From Massilia sp. Root335 (GTDB taxonomy: Bacteria > Pseudomonadota > Gammaproteobacteria > Burkholderiales > Burkholderiaceae_D): a stretch of DNA of 64,000 bases. Below, piece by piece: positions 29,771 to 37,954 of this stretch; positions within the stretch are counted from its first letter, which is position 1, and the number at the start of each line of letters is the position of its first letter. The position numbers and the translations under genes were made by a program. The notes below the pieces were generated by a model. The model made no database searches and had not been told where the DNA came from. It saw nothing but the letters and a program-made list of their open reading frames with translations. The DNA lies in NCBI RefSeq assembly GCF_001425685.1, contig NZ_LMCY01000026.1:277590-341589 (forward strand), written 5' to 3'.

Positions 29771-31693
29771 ATGACCATTTTTGATAACTACGCAGCCCGC
29801 TACGAGCGTACCCGGGAAGAGGAATACTCCCTGTCTGAGTACCTTCAGCTTTGCAAAAAAGATCCCCTGACTTACGCCAGCGCTCCCGAGCGCATGCTGG
29901 CCGCAATCGGCGAACCCACCCTGGTCGACACCCGCCTCGACCCGCGCCTGTCGCGCATCTTCGCCAACAAGGTCATCAAGGTTTATCCCGCTTTCCGCGA
30001 GTTCTACGGCATGGAGGAAGTGATCGAACAGGTCGTTTCCTATTTCCGCCACGCGGCCCAGGGCCTGGAAGAGCGCAAGCAGATTCTTTATCTGCTCGGG
30101 CCGGTCGGCGGCGGTAAATCGTCCATCGCGGAAAAACTCAAGCACCTGATGGAGCAAGTGCCGTTCTTTGCGCTGAAAGGCTCGCCGGTGAACGAATCGC
30201 CGCTCGGCCTGTTCAACGAAGAAGAGGATGGCGCCATCCTTGAAGAAGACTACGGCATCCCGCGCCGTTTCCTGCGCGCGATCCCGAGCCCGTGGGCCGT
30301 CAAGCGGCTGCACGAGTACGGCGGCGACATCAACAAGTTCCGCGTCGTCAAACGCTATCCGTCGATCCTCAAGCAGATCGCGATCTCGAAGACGGAGCCG
30401 GGCGACGAAAACAACCAGGACATCTCTTCGCTGGTCGGCAAGGTCGACATCCGCAAGCTCGAGGACTACGCGCAGGACGACCCGGACGCCTACAGCTATT
30501 CCGGCGGCCTGTGCCTGGCGAACCAGGGCCTGATGGAATTCGTCGAGATGTTCAAGGCGCCCATCAAAGTGCTGCACCCGCTGCTGACGGCAACGCAGGA
30601 AGGCAATTACAAGGGCACCGAGGGCTTCGGCGCGATCCCGTTCGAAGGCATCATCCTGGCGCACTCGAACGAATCGGAGTGGAAGACCTTCCGCAACAAC
30701 CGCAACAACGAGGCATTCCTCGACCGTATCTATATCGTCAAGGTGCCTTACTGCCTGCGGGTGTCGGACGAGGTCAAGATCTACGACAAGCTGCTGCGCA
30801 ATTCCTCGCTCGACAAGGCGCCCTGCGCGCCGGGCACGCTGCGCATGATGGCCCAGTTCGCGATCCTGTCGCGCCTGAAGGATCCGGAGAACTCGAGCGT
30901 CTATTCGAAGATGCTCGTGTACGACGGCGAAAACCTCAAGGACACCGATCCGAAGGCCAAGTCGCTGCACGAATACGTCGACTATGCCGGCGTGGACGAA
31001 GGCATGAACGGCCTGTCGACCCGCTTCGCCTTCAAGATCCTGTCCAAGGTCTTCAACTTCGACAACACCGAAGTGGCGGCGAACCCCGTGCACCTGCTGT
31101 ACGTGCTGGAGCAGCAGATCGAGCGCGAGCAGTTCCCGGGCGAGACCGAGCAGCGCTACATGTCGTACATCAAGGAACACCTGGCGAACCGCTACGTCGA
31201 CTTCATCGGCAAGGAGATCCAGACGGCCTACCTGGAAAGCTATTCCGAGTACGGCCAGAACATCTTCGACCGCTACGTCACGTTTGCCGACTTCTGGATC
31301 CAGGACCAGGAATTCCGCGATCCGGACACGGGCGAAAGCTTCGACCGCGAGACGCTGAACGCCGAGCTCGAGAAGATCGAGAAGCCGGCCGGCATCTCGA
31401 ACCCGAAGGATTTCCGCAACGAAATCGTCAACTTCGCGCTGCGCGCCCGGGCGACGAACGGCGGCAAGAATCCTGCGTGGACCAGCTATGAGAAGTTCCG
31501 TTCGGTGATCGAGAAGAAGATGTTCTCGAATACCGAGGAATTGCTGCCGGTAATTTCGTTCAACGCGAAGGCCAGTGCCGAAGATGCCACCAAGCACGCC
31601 GACTTCGTTGCCCGTATGGTCGAGAAAGGCTATACGCCCAAGCAGGTCCGTTTGCTGTGCGAATGGTATCTGCGTGTCAGGAAGTCCTCGTAA
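29771..31693 (+). CDS. prkA: PrkA/YeaG serine protein kinase (AAA-type)
   Basis: 640 residues, standard family length, with AGAGGA upstream of the ATG. The N-terminal AAA-like domain has a P-loop GPVGGGKS at 110-117 and the conserved EDYGIPRRFLRAIPSPWAVK block. GLMEFVEMFKAPIKVLHPLL and ILAHSNESEWKTFRNN follow. The C-terminal third is the PrkA kinase-like domain. PrkA proteins act in stationary-phase, starvation and sporulation responses. In enterobacteria yeaG is cotranscribed with yeaH and paired functionally with the SpoVR-like ycgB. Here all three are consecutive, with 182 and 12 bases between them. Confidence 0.95.
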   Translation: MTIFDNYAARYERTREEEYSLSEYLQLCKKDPLTYASAPERMLAAIGEPTLVDTRLDPRLSRIFANKVIKVYPAFREFYGMEEVIEQVVSYFRHAAQGLEERKQILYLLGPVGGGKSSIAEKLKHLMEQVPFFALKGSPVNESPLGLFNEEEDGAILEEDYGIPRRFLRAIPSPWAVKRLHEYGGDINKFRVVKRYPSILKQIAISKTEPGDENNQDISSLVGKVDIRKLEDYAQDDPDAYSYSGGLCLANQGLMEFVEMFKAPIKVLHPLLTATQEGNYKGTEGFGAIPFEGIILAHSNESEWKTFRNNRNNEAFLDRIYIVKVPYCLRVSDEVKIYDKLLRNSSLDKAPCAPGTLRMMAQFAILSRLKDPENSSVYSKMLVYDGENLKDTDPKAKSLHEYVDYAGVDEGMNGLSTRFAFKILSKVFNFDNTEVAANPVHLLYVLEQQIEREQFPGETEQRYMSYIKEHLANRYVDFIGKEIQTAYLESYSEYGQNIFDRYVTFADFWIQDQEFRDPDTGESFDRETLNAELEKIEKPAGISNPKDFRNEIVNFALRARATNGGKNPAWTSYEKFRSVIEKKMFSNTEELLPVISFNAKASAEDATKHADFVARMVEKGYTPKQVRLLCEWYLRVRKSS

Positions 31694-31875
31694 AAGGCCA
31701 TCGCAAAACCAGGAGCGTGGGGCGGGCGCCGGAGCGCCCGCCGGCAGGAGCGGTGGCAGACTGACAAGGCCGGCCACCGAAATCCGCGACGCCAACCACG
31801 TTACGACGCGGCGCGTTAATATACAGGGACCGGGAAGGAATCCGGCCCGCCGCGACTTTCAGCAGGAGGCCTGTT

Positions 31876-33147
31876 TTGACTTACCTCATCGACCGACGCT
31901 TGCAAAGCAAGAACAAGTCTGCGGTCAACCGCGAACGATTCTTGCGTCGCTATAAGGCGCAAATCAAGGATGCGGTGGGCCGGGCGATCAAGGGTCGCTC
32001 GATCACCGACGTCGAAAATGGCGAAAAGGTTTCGATTCCCGTCAAGGACGTGAGCGAACCGCATTTCGGACACGCCCATGGCGGCGTCTGGGAGACCGTC
32101 AACCCCGGCAATACGGAATACCAGAAAGGCGACACGATCAACCGTCCCCGCAGCGGTGGCGGCGGCGCCGGACGTGGCAAGGCCGGCAACAGCGAGCAGA
32201 CGACCGAAGACGATTTCATCTTCGAGCTCAGCCGCGAAGAATTCATGAACTATTTCTTCGAAGACCTCGAGCTGCCGAACATGGTGAAGACGCAGCTCAC
32301 CCAGGTCGTCGAATACAAGAACCAGCGCGCCGGCTACAACATTTCCGGCACGCCGTCGAACATCCACGTGCTGCGCTCCCTGCGCGGCGCGCTCGGCCGG
32401 CGCATCGCGGTGGGCGGTCCGTCCCGCAAGCAGCTGACGGCCCTCGAACACCAGTTGCGCGAACTGCAGGAACAGGGTGTGGAAGACGACGACCCGCAGG
32501 TGATCGAGCTCAAGCACAAGATCCATCACCTTCATACGCGCCTGCTGGCAATTCCGTTCATCGATCCAATCGACTTGCGCTACAGCAACCGGATCAAGAT
32601 CCCGAAGCCGTCGACGGCGGCCGTCATGTTCTGCATCATGGACGTGTCGGGATCGATGGACGAAAGCCGCAAGGACACCGCCAAGCGTTTCTTCATCCTG
32701 CTGTACCTGTTCCTCAAGCGGGTCTACGAACGGATCGACGTCGTCTTCATCCGCCACCACACGGCGGCGGCCGAGGTCGACGAAAACGAGTTCTTCCACT
32801 CGCGCGAGTCGGGCGGCACCGTCGTGTCGTCCGCGCTGCACCTGCTGAACAAGGTCATCAGCGAGCGCTACAGCAGCGGCGACTGGAACAGCTATGTCGC
32901 TCAGGCCTCGGACGGCGACAACTGGGACAACGATTCCGTGCTGTGCAGGCAGATCCTGAGCAGCGCGATCATGCCCAGGGTCCAGTATTACACGTATGTC
33001 GAGATCACCGACGGACCGCCCCAGAACCTGTGGGAGCAGTACGCGGAGGTGGCGGCCACGCACCAGAACTTCGCCATGCAGAAGATCGTGACGCCGGCCG
33101 ACATCTATCCGGTGTTCCGCGAATTGTTCAAGAAGCAGCCAAAGTAG
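31876..33147 (+). CDS. yeaH: YeaH family protein (DUF444, von Willebrand A-like)
   Basis: 423 residues. Translation appears to start at TTG (31876), placed 7 bases after AGGAGG; the next residues TYLIDRRLQSKNKSAVNRER match the family N terminus, so the rare start is credible. The N-terminal half contains a Gly-rich segment (RSGGGGAGRGKAGN) and DFIFELSREEFMNYFFEDL. The C-terminal half is a VWA-like domain whose MIDAS motif DVSGSM starts at Asp256. It is the partner of PrkA in the general stress response. The 182-base spacer after prkA has no recognisable gene. Confidence 0.93.
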   Translation: MTYLIDRRLQSKNKSAVNRERFLRRYKAQIKDAVGRAIKGRSITDVENGEKVSIPVKDVSEPHFGHAHGGVWETVNPGNTEYQKGDTINRPRSGGGGAGRGKAGNSEQTTEDDFIFELSREEFMNYFFEDLELPNMVKTQLTQVVEYKNQRAGYNISGTPSNIHVLRSLRGALGRRIAVGGPSRKQLTALEHQLRELQEQGVEDDDPQVIELKHKIHHLHTRLLAIPFIDPIDLRYSNRIKIPKPSTAAVMFCIMDVSGSMDESRKDTAKRFFILLYLFLKRVYERIDVVFIRHHTAAAEVDENEFFHSRESGGTVVSSALHLLNKVISERYSSGDWNSYVAQASDGDNWDNDSVLCRQILSSAIMPRVQYYTYVEITDGPPQNLWEQYAEVAATHQNFAMQKIVTPADIYPVFRELFKKQPK

Positions 33148-33159
33148 CGAGGCCCGCTC

Positions 33160-34686
33160 ATGCCAAGAGATCCCAACAACCCGCGCGCCCTGCCCGAGCA
33201 GTCCGAGTGGACGTTCGACCTGATCGAACAGGCGCACGAGGAAATCCGCCGGGTGGCCAGGAAGTTCGGCCTGGATACCTACCCCAACCAGCTCGAAATC
33301 ATCACGGCCGAGCAAATGATGGACGCGTACACGTCCGTCGGCATGCCCGTCTCGTACAACCACTGGTCGTTCGGCAAGCATTTCCTGACGACGGAAAAGA
33401 GCTATAAGCGGGGCCAGATGGGCCTCGCCTATGAAATCGTCATCAACTCGAATCCCTGCATCGCCTACCTGATGGAGGAAAACAGCCTGACGATGCAGGC
33501 CCTCGTGATTGCCCACGCGGCCTATGGCCATAATTCCTTCTTCAAGGGCAATTATCTGTTCCGGACCTGGACCGATGCCGACGCCATCGTCGACTATATG
33601 GTCTTCGCGAAGAACTATATTGCCGAGTGCGAACAGCGCCACGGCATCGACGCCGTCGAAGAGCTGCTCGATTCCTGCCATGCGATCCAGAACTACGGCG
33701 TCGACCGCTACAAGCGGCCCGCCAAGTTGTCGGTGGCACAGGAAGCGGCGCGCCAGAAGGAGCGCGAGGAGTACATGCAGTCGCAGGTCAACGAGCTGTG
33801 GCGTACCCTGCCGCGGCGCGAGGAACAGATCCGCGACCAGCCGCCGCCGCGCTTCCCGCTCGAGCCCGAGGAAAACCTGCTCTACTTTATAGAGAAGTAC
33901 GCACCCCTGCTCGAACCGTGGCAGCGCGAACTCGTACGGATCACGCGCAAGATCTCGCAATATTTCTATCCGCAGCGCCAGACCCAGGTCATGAACGAAG
34001 GCTGGGCGACCTTCTGGCACTACACGATCCTGCAGGAGCTCTATAAGGAAGGGATCGTCGGCGACGGCTTCATGCTGGAATTCCTGCAGAGCCATACGAA
34101 CGTCGTCTACCAGCCGCCGGCCACGAGCCCCTATTACAACGGCATTAATCCGTATGCGCTCGGTTTCGCGATGATGACGGACATCAAGCGGATCTGCGAA
34201 GAGCCGACGGACGAGGACCGCGCCTGGTTCCCCGACATCGCGGGCAGCGACTGGCTCAAAACGCTCGATTTTGCCATGCGCAATTTCAAGGATGAGAGCT
34301 TCATCGCCCAGTACCTGTCGCCCAAGCTGATCCGGGAATTCCACTTCTTCGCCGTGCTGGACGACGACCGCAGCGACAAGCTGACGATTTCAGCCATCCA
34401 CGACGAAGCCGGATACCGTTACGTTCGCCAGCAACTGGCCGATCAATATAATATCGGCAACCGCGAGCCGAACATCCAGGTCTGGCAGGTCAATACGCGG
34501 GACGACCGGGCGCTGACGCTGCGTCATAGCCAGTTCCAGCGCCGCCCGCTGAACCAGCAGGCCCATGAGGTTCTGAAGCACGTTGCACGTCTGTGGGGCT
34601 TCGATGTACGCCTCGAGACCGTTGACCCATCCGGGCGCGTCGTCAGCAGCCTGGAGTGCCGTCGCGAGAAGCGCGCACGTTACTGA
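33160..34686 (+). CDS. SpoVR family protein (YcgB-like)
   Basis: 508 residues, full length. Conserved blocks are VSYNHWSFGKHFLTTEKSYK, AHAAYGHNSFFKGNYLF, MNEGWATFWHYTILQ and LGFAMMTDIKRICEEPT. SpoVR was named for a spore-cortex role in Bacillus, but in Gram-negative bacteria it always travels with prkA and yeaH. The biochemical function is not known. The ATG is 12 bases after the yeaH stop, so the two are probably translated from one messenger. The operon is closed by a strong terminator 8 bases after its stop. Confidence 0.93.
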   Translation: MPRDPNNPRALPEQSEWTFDLIEQAHEEIRRVARKFGLDTYPNQLEIITAEQMMDAYTSVGMPVSYNHWSFGKHFLTTEKSYKRGQMGLAYEIVINSNPCIAYLMEENSLTMQALVIAHAAYGHNSFFKGNYLFRTWTDADAIVDYMVFAKNYIAECEQRHGIDAVEELLDSCHAIQNYGVDRYKRPAKLSVAQEAARQKEREEYMQSQVNELWRTLPRREEQIRDQPPPRFPLEPEENLLYFIEKYAPLLEPWQRELVRITRKISQYFYPQRQTQVMNEGWATFWHYTILQELYKEGIVGDGFMLEFLQSHTNVVYQPPATSPYYNGINPYALGFAMMTDIKRICEEPTDEDRAWFPDIAGSDWLKTLDFAMRNFKDESFIAQYLSPKLIREFHFFAVLDDDRSDKLTISAIHDEAGYRYVRQQLADQYNIGNREPNIQVWQVNTRDDRALTLRHSQFQRRPLNQQAHEVLKHVARLWGFDVRLETVDPSGRVVSSLECRREKRARY

Positions 34687-34693
34687 CATCCCG

Positions 34694-34723
34694 GCCCGCG
34701 CTACTCGGCGCGGGCATTTTTTC
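34694..34723 (+). terminator. Rho-independent terminator of the prkA-yeaH-spoVR operon
   Basis: GCCCGCGC-TACTCG-GCGCGGGC, an 8-bp GC stem, followed by ATTTTTTC. Confidence 0.93.
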
Positions 34724-35255
34724 TTCCATCCTGTTGACACCCTTCTCCCCTTGTGATGTAGTTCAACTAACCTTGGACGTGGTTAGTGAGCCATATCAAT
34801 CGCCTGTAACCACATAAGATCTTGTTATGGCCGAGCCCTCTGATCTAGGGGGAAAACCGTTTCAACAGTACGCCCTCGCGCATGGAATTTCGATATAGTT
34901 GGCAGAAACGCCATGATGCTTTCTTATGAAATTTGCTGAGCTGCAAAATCGGCATCGAAAATTCGGCATTCCGGCGTTCGCGGCCTTATCTTCCACACAT
35001 TACGAAAGGGGTCCACTCGACATTGCAAAACAACTAACTTCCACCTCCATCGGCATGCCTGCGCCGGTACTTTCTTGATCACTTTCTTTGCCTGTTTTCA
35101 CAGACAAATAGCCTCTCTTTGAGGGTGTAAAAATGTATGTGCAAAAAAGAATTCGTAGGTATAATTCGCCGATGTCCCGGATGCGGCTCTTAGCTTTTTG
35201 TCGTGTTTTGTGGGTTTAGTAGCAACAAAAAAAGGTTGGTATTGGAGAAAGCAGG
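34724..35255 (+). promoter_or_regulatory. 530-base AT-rich spacer upstream of tonB with two promoter candidates
   Basis: No gene is recognised. TTGACA at 34734-34739 is followed 17 bases later by TGTAGT (34757-34762), and just downstream is the dyad ACTAACC-8-GGTTAGT (34766-34787). A perfect TATAAT lies at 35160-35165, 90 bases before the tonB ATG, with no good -35. The region between could be a long leader, a small RNA or an iron-responsive control region. I see no clear Fur box. Confidence 0.45.
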
Positions 35256-35912
35256 ATGAATTTTTCGCATGAGAAGAACCCCGGGAAGAATTTGACTGGT
35301 ATCGCCATTGTCATCGTCTTGCACCTGATCGTTGCTTACGGGATCGTGACTGGTCTCGGCAAACGAATGGTCAGCAAGATGGCCGAGGCAGTGGAGACCA
35401 AGATCATTGAAGACGTAAAACCGCCGCCACCTCCGGAGACGCCGCCCCCGCCGCCGCCGCCGGAAATGAAGGCGCCGCCTCCGCCGTTCATCCCGCCGGT
35501 GGAAGTGCAAGTACAAACCCCGCCGCCGCAGCAGAATGTGATCGCTAACGCGACCCAGACGAAACCGGCGACGACGGAAATCATCAAGGCGCCGCCGGCA
35601 CCTCCGGCTCCGGTCGCCAAGCCGGCCGGTCCGGCCCGGACCCCGGCAGTCGCGGACTTCAATACGTGCTCGAAGCCGGAGTATCCGAAATCGTCGCTGC
35701 GTAACGAAGAAACGGGTGTGTCGACGATCTCGTTCCTGATTGGTTCGGATGGCGGCGTGAAGGATTCCAAGGTCACGAAGTCCAGCGGCTTCCGCGACCT
35801 GGATAAGGCTGCTCAGGTGGCACTGGGCAAGTGCCGGTTTAAACCGGCGACTGAGAACGGCCAGGCCATCGAGTCCTGGCAGCCGGTACAGTACGTCTGG
35901 ACGCTGGAATAA
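35256..35912 (+). CDS. tonB: Energy transducer TonB
   Basis: 218 residues with GGAGA and CAGGA upstream of the ATG. One N-terminal transmembrane helix (about 13-33, LTGIAIVIVLHLIVAYGIV) is followed by a Pro-rich periplasmic spacer (about 55-125, runs of PPPPP alternating with Glu and Lys). The TonB C-terminal domain starts near 135 with CSKPEYPKSSLRNEETGV and contains GGVKDSKVTKSSGF and QPVQYVWTLE. TonB carries energy from the ExbB-ExbD complex to outer-membrane receptors for siderophores, vitamin B12 and, in these bacteria, sugars. It heads the operon tonB-exbB-exbD-exbD. Confidence 0.95.
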   Translation: MNFSHEKNPGKNLTGIAIVIVLHLIVAYGIVTGLGKRMVSKMAEAVETKIIEDVKPPPPPETPPPPPPPEMKAPPPPFIPPVEVQVQTPPPQQNVIANATQTKPATTEIIKAPPAPPAPVAKPAGPARTPAVADFNTCSKPEYPKSSLRNEETGVSTISFLIGSDGGVKDSKVTKSSGFRDLDKAAQVALGKCRFKPATENGQAIESWQPVQYVWTLE

Positions 35913-35996
35913 CCAGAGGCAGCGTATCGTCTCAACGCATGATTTTCGTTGTCATTAAGTTCAGCGAACTGTTCATTTTAAATTTTTGGAGGAAGC

Positions 35997-36929
35997 ATGT
36001 TTAAGAATACCCGTTTGTCCGCTACCGTAGCGGCTCTCCTGTTCTCGGTCACTGCGGCATCGGCACTGGTGTCCGCTCCGGCCTTCGCCGACGCTCCGGC
36101 TTCGGCGGCAGCGAGCGCCCCGGCAGCGGCACCGGCGGCTGACGCAGCAGCACCGGCAGCGGATGCTGCTGCTCCGGCAGCGGCTCCGGCTCCGGCAGCT
36201 GGCGGCGAAGCCAAGAAAGAAGAAGTCGAGAACCCGTTCGGTATCTCGGCTGTCTGGGAAGGCGGCGTCGTCTCGCGCGGCACCCTGATCATCCTGGCCA
36301 TCATGTCGATGGGTTCCTGGTACATCATGATCACCAAGCTGATCGACCAGATGAAGATCTTCAAGCAGTCGAAGGAAACCAACCAGAAGTTCTGGAAAGC
36401 ACCGTCGATCGCCGCTGGTTCGTCGCAACTGACCGACGGCTCGCCGTTCCGCTTCATCGCTGAAACCGGCACCAAGGCAACCCAGCACCACGACGGCGCC
36501 CTGCTCGAGCAGATCGACCTGTCGACCTGGGTGACCATGCAGATCCAGCGCGCCGTGGACAAAGTCCAGTCGCGTCTGCAAGATGGCCTGTCGTTCCTGG
36601 CAACCGTCGGCTCGACCGCACCGTTCATCGGTCTGTTCGGTACCGTCTGGGGTATCTACAACGCACTGACCAACATCGGTATGACCGGTAACGCATCGAT
36701 CGACAAGGTCGCAGGTCCGGTGGGTGAAGCACTGATCATGACCGCCTTCGGTCTGTTCGTCGCAGTTCCGGCCGTTCTGGGCTACAACTGGCTGGTCCGT
36801 CGCAACAAGTCGGCAATGGAAGACGTCCGCTCGTTCGGCGCTGACGTGCACTCGGTCCTGATCTCGGGCGCGATGCACACTTCGGAAGCTGCACGTGCCG
36901 CCGGCGCTGCCGCTAAAAAGGTTGGCTAA
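35997..36929 (+). CDS. exbB: ExbB proton-channel subunit with cleavable N-terminal extension
   Basis: 310 residues with GGAGGA seven bases before the ATG. Residues 1-31 form a signal peptide (ending SAPAFA) followed by an Ala/Pro-rich linker (about 32-72). The MotA/TolQ/ExbB core then has three membrane helices: ISAVWEGG...ILAIMSMGSWYIMI (about 85-115), GLSFLATVGSTAPFIGLFGT (about 198-218) and GEALIMTAFGLFVAVPAVLG (about 243-262). The TAPFIGLFGTVWGI motif is invariant. It forms the pentameric inner-membrane stator core with ExbD. The next exbD starts 3 bases after its stop. Confidence 0.95.
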   Translation: MFKNTRLSATVAALLFSVTAASALVSAPAFADAPASAAASAPAAAPAADAAAPAADAAAPAAAPAPAAGGEAKKEEVENPFGISAVWEGGVVSRGTLIILAIMSMGSWYIMITKLIDQMKIFKQSKETNQKFWKAPSIAAGSSQLTDGSPFRFIAETGTKATQHHDGALLEQIDLSTWVTMQIQRAVDKVQSRLQDGLSFLATVGSTAPFIGLFGTVWGIYNALTNIGMTGNASIDKVAGPVGEALIMTAFGLFVAVPAVLGYNWLVRRNKSAMEDVRSFGADVHSVLISGAMHTSEAARAAGAAAKKVG

Positions 36930-36932
36930 ACC

Positions 36933-37361
36933 ATGAGCATGAGTGTTGGCTCCGATAGCGGAGATGAAGATGCAGTGATGTCAGAGATCAACACCACGCC
37001 CCTCGTGGACGTGATGCTGGTTCTTCTGATCATCTTCCTGATCACCAGCCCGGTTGTCCTCCACCTGCAGAAGATTAAGCTGCCAGTCGAGACCAACCAG
37101 GCTGCCAAGACCACGCCGGAAGACGTGAACATCGTCGTCAACAAAGATGGCGAGATGTACTGGAACCAGCGGCACCTGAACAACACCGACGAACTGTTCG
37201 AATTCCTGGCCAAAGAATCGGTGAAAGTGCCGCAGCCGGAAGTGAAAATCCGTGGCGACCAAGAAACCCGCTACGAAGCCATCGGCAAGGTGCTCTACAC
37301 GGCCCAGCGTGCCGGGATTCAGAAGGTCGGTTTCATCACCGAACCGCCTGATAAGGGCTGA
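36933..37361 (+). CDS. exbD: ExbD biopolymer transport protein, first copy
   Basis: 142 residues. The single transmembrane helix carries the proton-relay Asp in the motif INTTPLVDVMLVLLIIFLIT (about 23-42). The periplasmic domain ends with YEAIGKVLYTAQRAGIQKVG. ExbD forms the proton-driven rotor or plug inside the ExbB pentamer. It starts 3 bases after exbB. A long hairpin separates it from the second exbD. Confidence 0.95.
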   Translation: MSMSVGSDSGDEDAVMSEINTTPLVDVMLVLLIIFLITSPVVLHLQKIKLPVETNQAAKTTPEDVNIVVNKDGEMYWNQRHLNNTDELFEFLAKESVKVPQPEVKIRGDQETRYEAIGKVLYTAQRAGIQKVGFITEPPDKG

Positions 37362-37380
37362 TCCTTCAGGACACAACCCG

Positions 37381-37427
37381 CCAGCGTGATAGCGGCGAGC
37401 CTCGCGGCTCCGCCGTTATCGCGCTGG
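37381..37427 (+). terminator. Long hairpin between the two exbD genes
   Basis: CCAGCG-T-GATA-G-CGGCG-AGCC pairs with GGCT-C-CGCCG-T-TATC-G-CGCTGG over about 20 base pairs (two G-U pairs, one bulge) around a TCGC loop. There is no T-run, so a role in messenger stability or partial termination is likelier than full termination. Confidence 0.6.
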
Positions 37428-37452
37428 TTCCCAAGATTTGAAAGGAAACACC

Positions 37453-37884
37453 ATGGGTATGAACGTTGGTTCGTCCGGTGCTAAATCGGCAGATCCGGAA
37501 CCGATGATGGAAATGAACATGACGCCGCTGATCGACGTCATGCTGGTGCTGATCATCATGATGATCATTACCATTCCAAAACAAAACCATTCGGTCAACT
37601 TGAACATGCCGGTTGGCAATCCGCCGCCGCCGACCAAGGAACCGGTAGTGATCACGATCGACGTGGACTTCGACGGTACGATCCTCTGGGATAACACCCC
37701 GGTCCCGGATCGTGCCACCCTCGAAGCAAAGCTGGCCAATGTGGCAGCCCAGGCTGATCAGCCGGAAGTGCACCTCCGTCCGAACAAGCTGGTCGAGTAC
37801 AAGGTTGTCGCTGGCGTGATGGCATCGGCCCAGCGTCTTGGCGTGACCAAGATCGGTATGGTCGGTAACGAACAGTTCCAGTAA
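37453..37884 (+). CDS. ExbD biopolymer transport protein, second copy
   Basis: 143 residues from the ATG at 37453 (AAAGGA upstream). The membrane helix has MNMTPLIDVMLVLIIMMIIT, with the essential Asp conserved but different flanks from the first copy, and the next segment KQNHSVNLNMPVG. The periplasmic domain contains VKVVAGVMASAQRLG-type residues (EYKVVAGVMASAQRLGVTKI). Tandem divergent ExbD proteins occur in Xanthomonas, where exbD2 is needed for pectin-induced functions but not for iron uptake. Here it probably alternates with, or specialises from, ExbD1. Confidence 0.93.
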   Translation: MGMNVGSSGAKSADPEPMMEMNMTPLIDVMLVLIIMMIITIPKQNHSVNLNMPVGNPPPPTKEPVVITIDVDFDGTILWDNTPVPDRATLEAKLANVAAQADQPEVHLRPNKLVEYKVVAGVMASAQRLGVTKIGMVGNEQFQ

Positions 37885-37895
37885 ATCGCTTTGGC

Positions 37896-37935
37896 TATAA
37901 TGAACACGGCAGGGTTTCCCTGCCGTGTCTATTTT
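37896..37935 (+). terminator. TATAAT followed by an 11-bp hairpin between exbD2 and the TPR gene
   Basis: ACACGGCAGGG-TTT-CCCTGCCGTGT (37904-37928) is followed by CTATTTT and looks like a Rho-independent terminator for the ton operon. A perfect TATAAT lies just ahead at 37896-37901. If it is an active -10, the hairpin would sit at the very start of the TPR messenger. Confidence 0.7.
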
Positions 37936-37954
37936 GAATGAAAGAATTTCGCTA

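Noticed and set aside
37925-37954. GTG start for the TPR protein
   Set aside because: It lies in the second arm of a terminator hairpin, whereas the ATG at 37955 directly precedes a good signal peptide.
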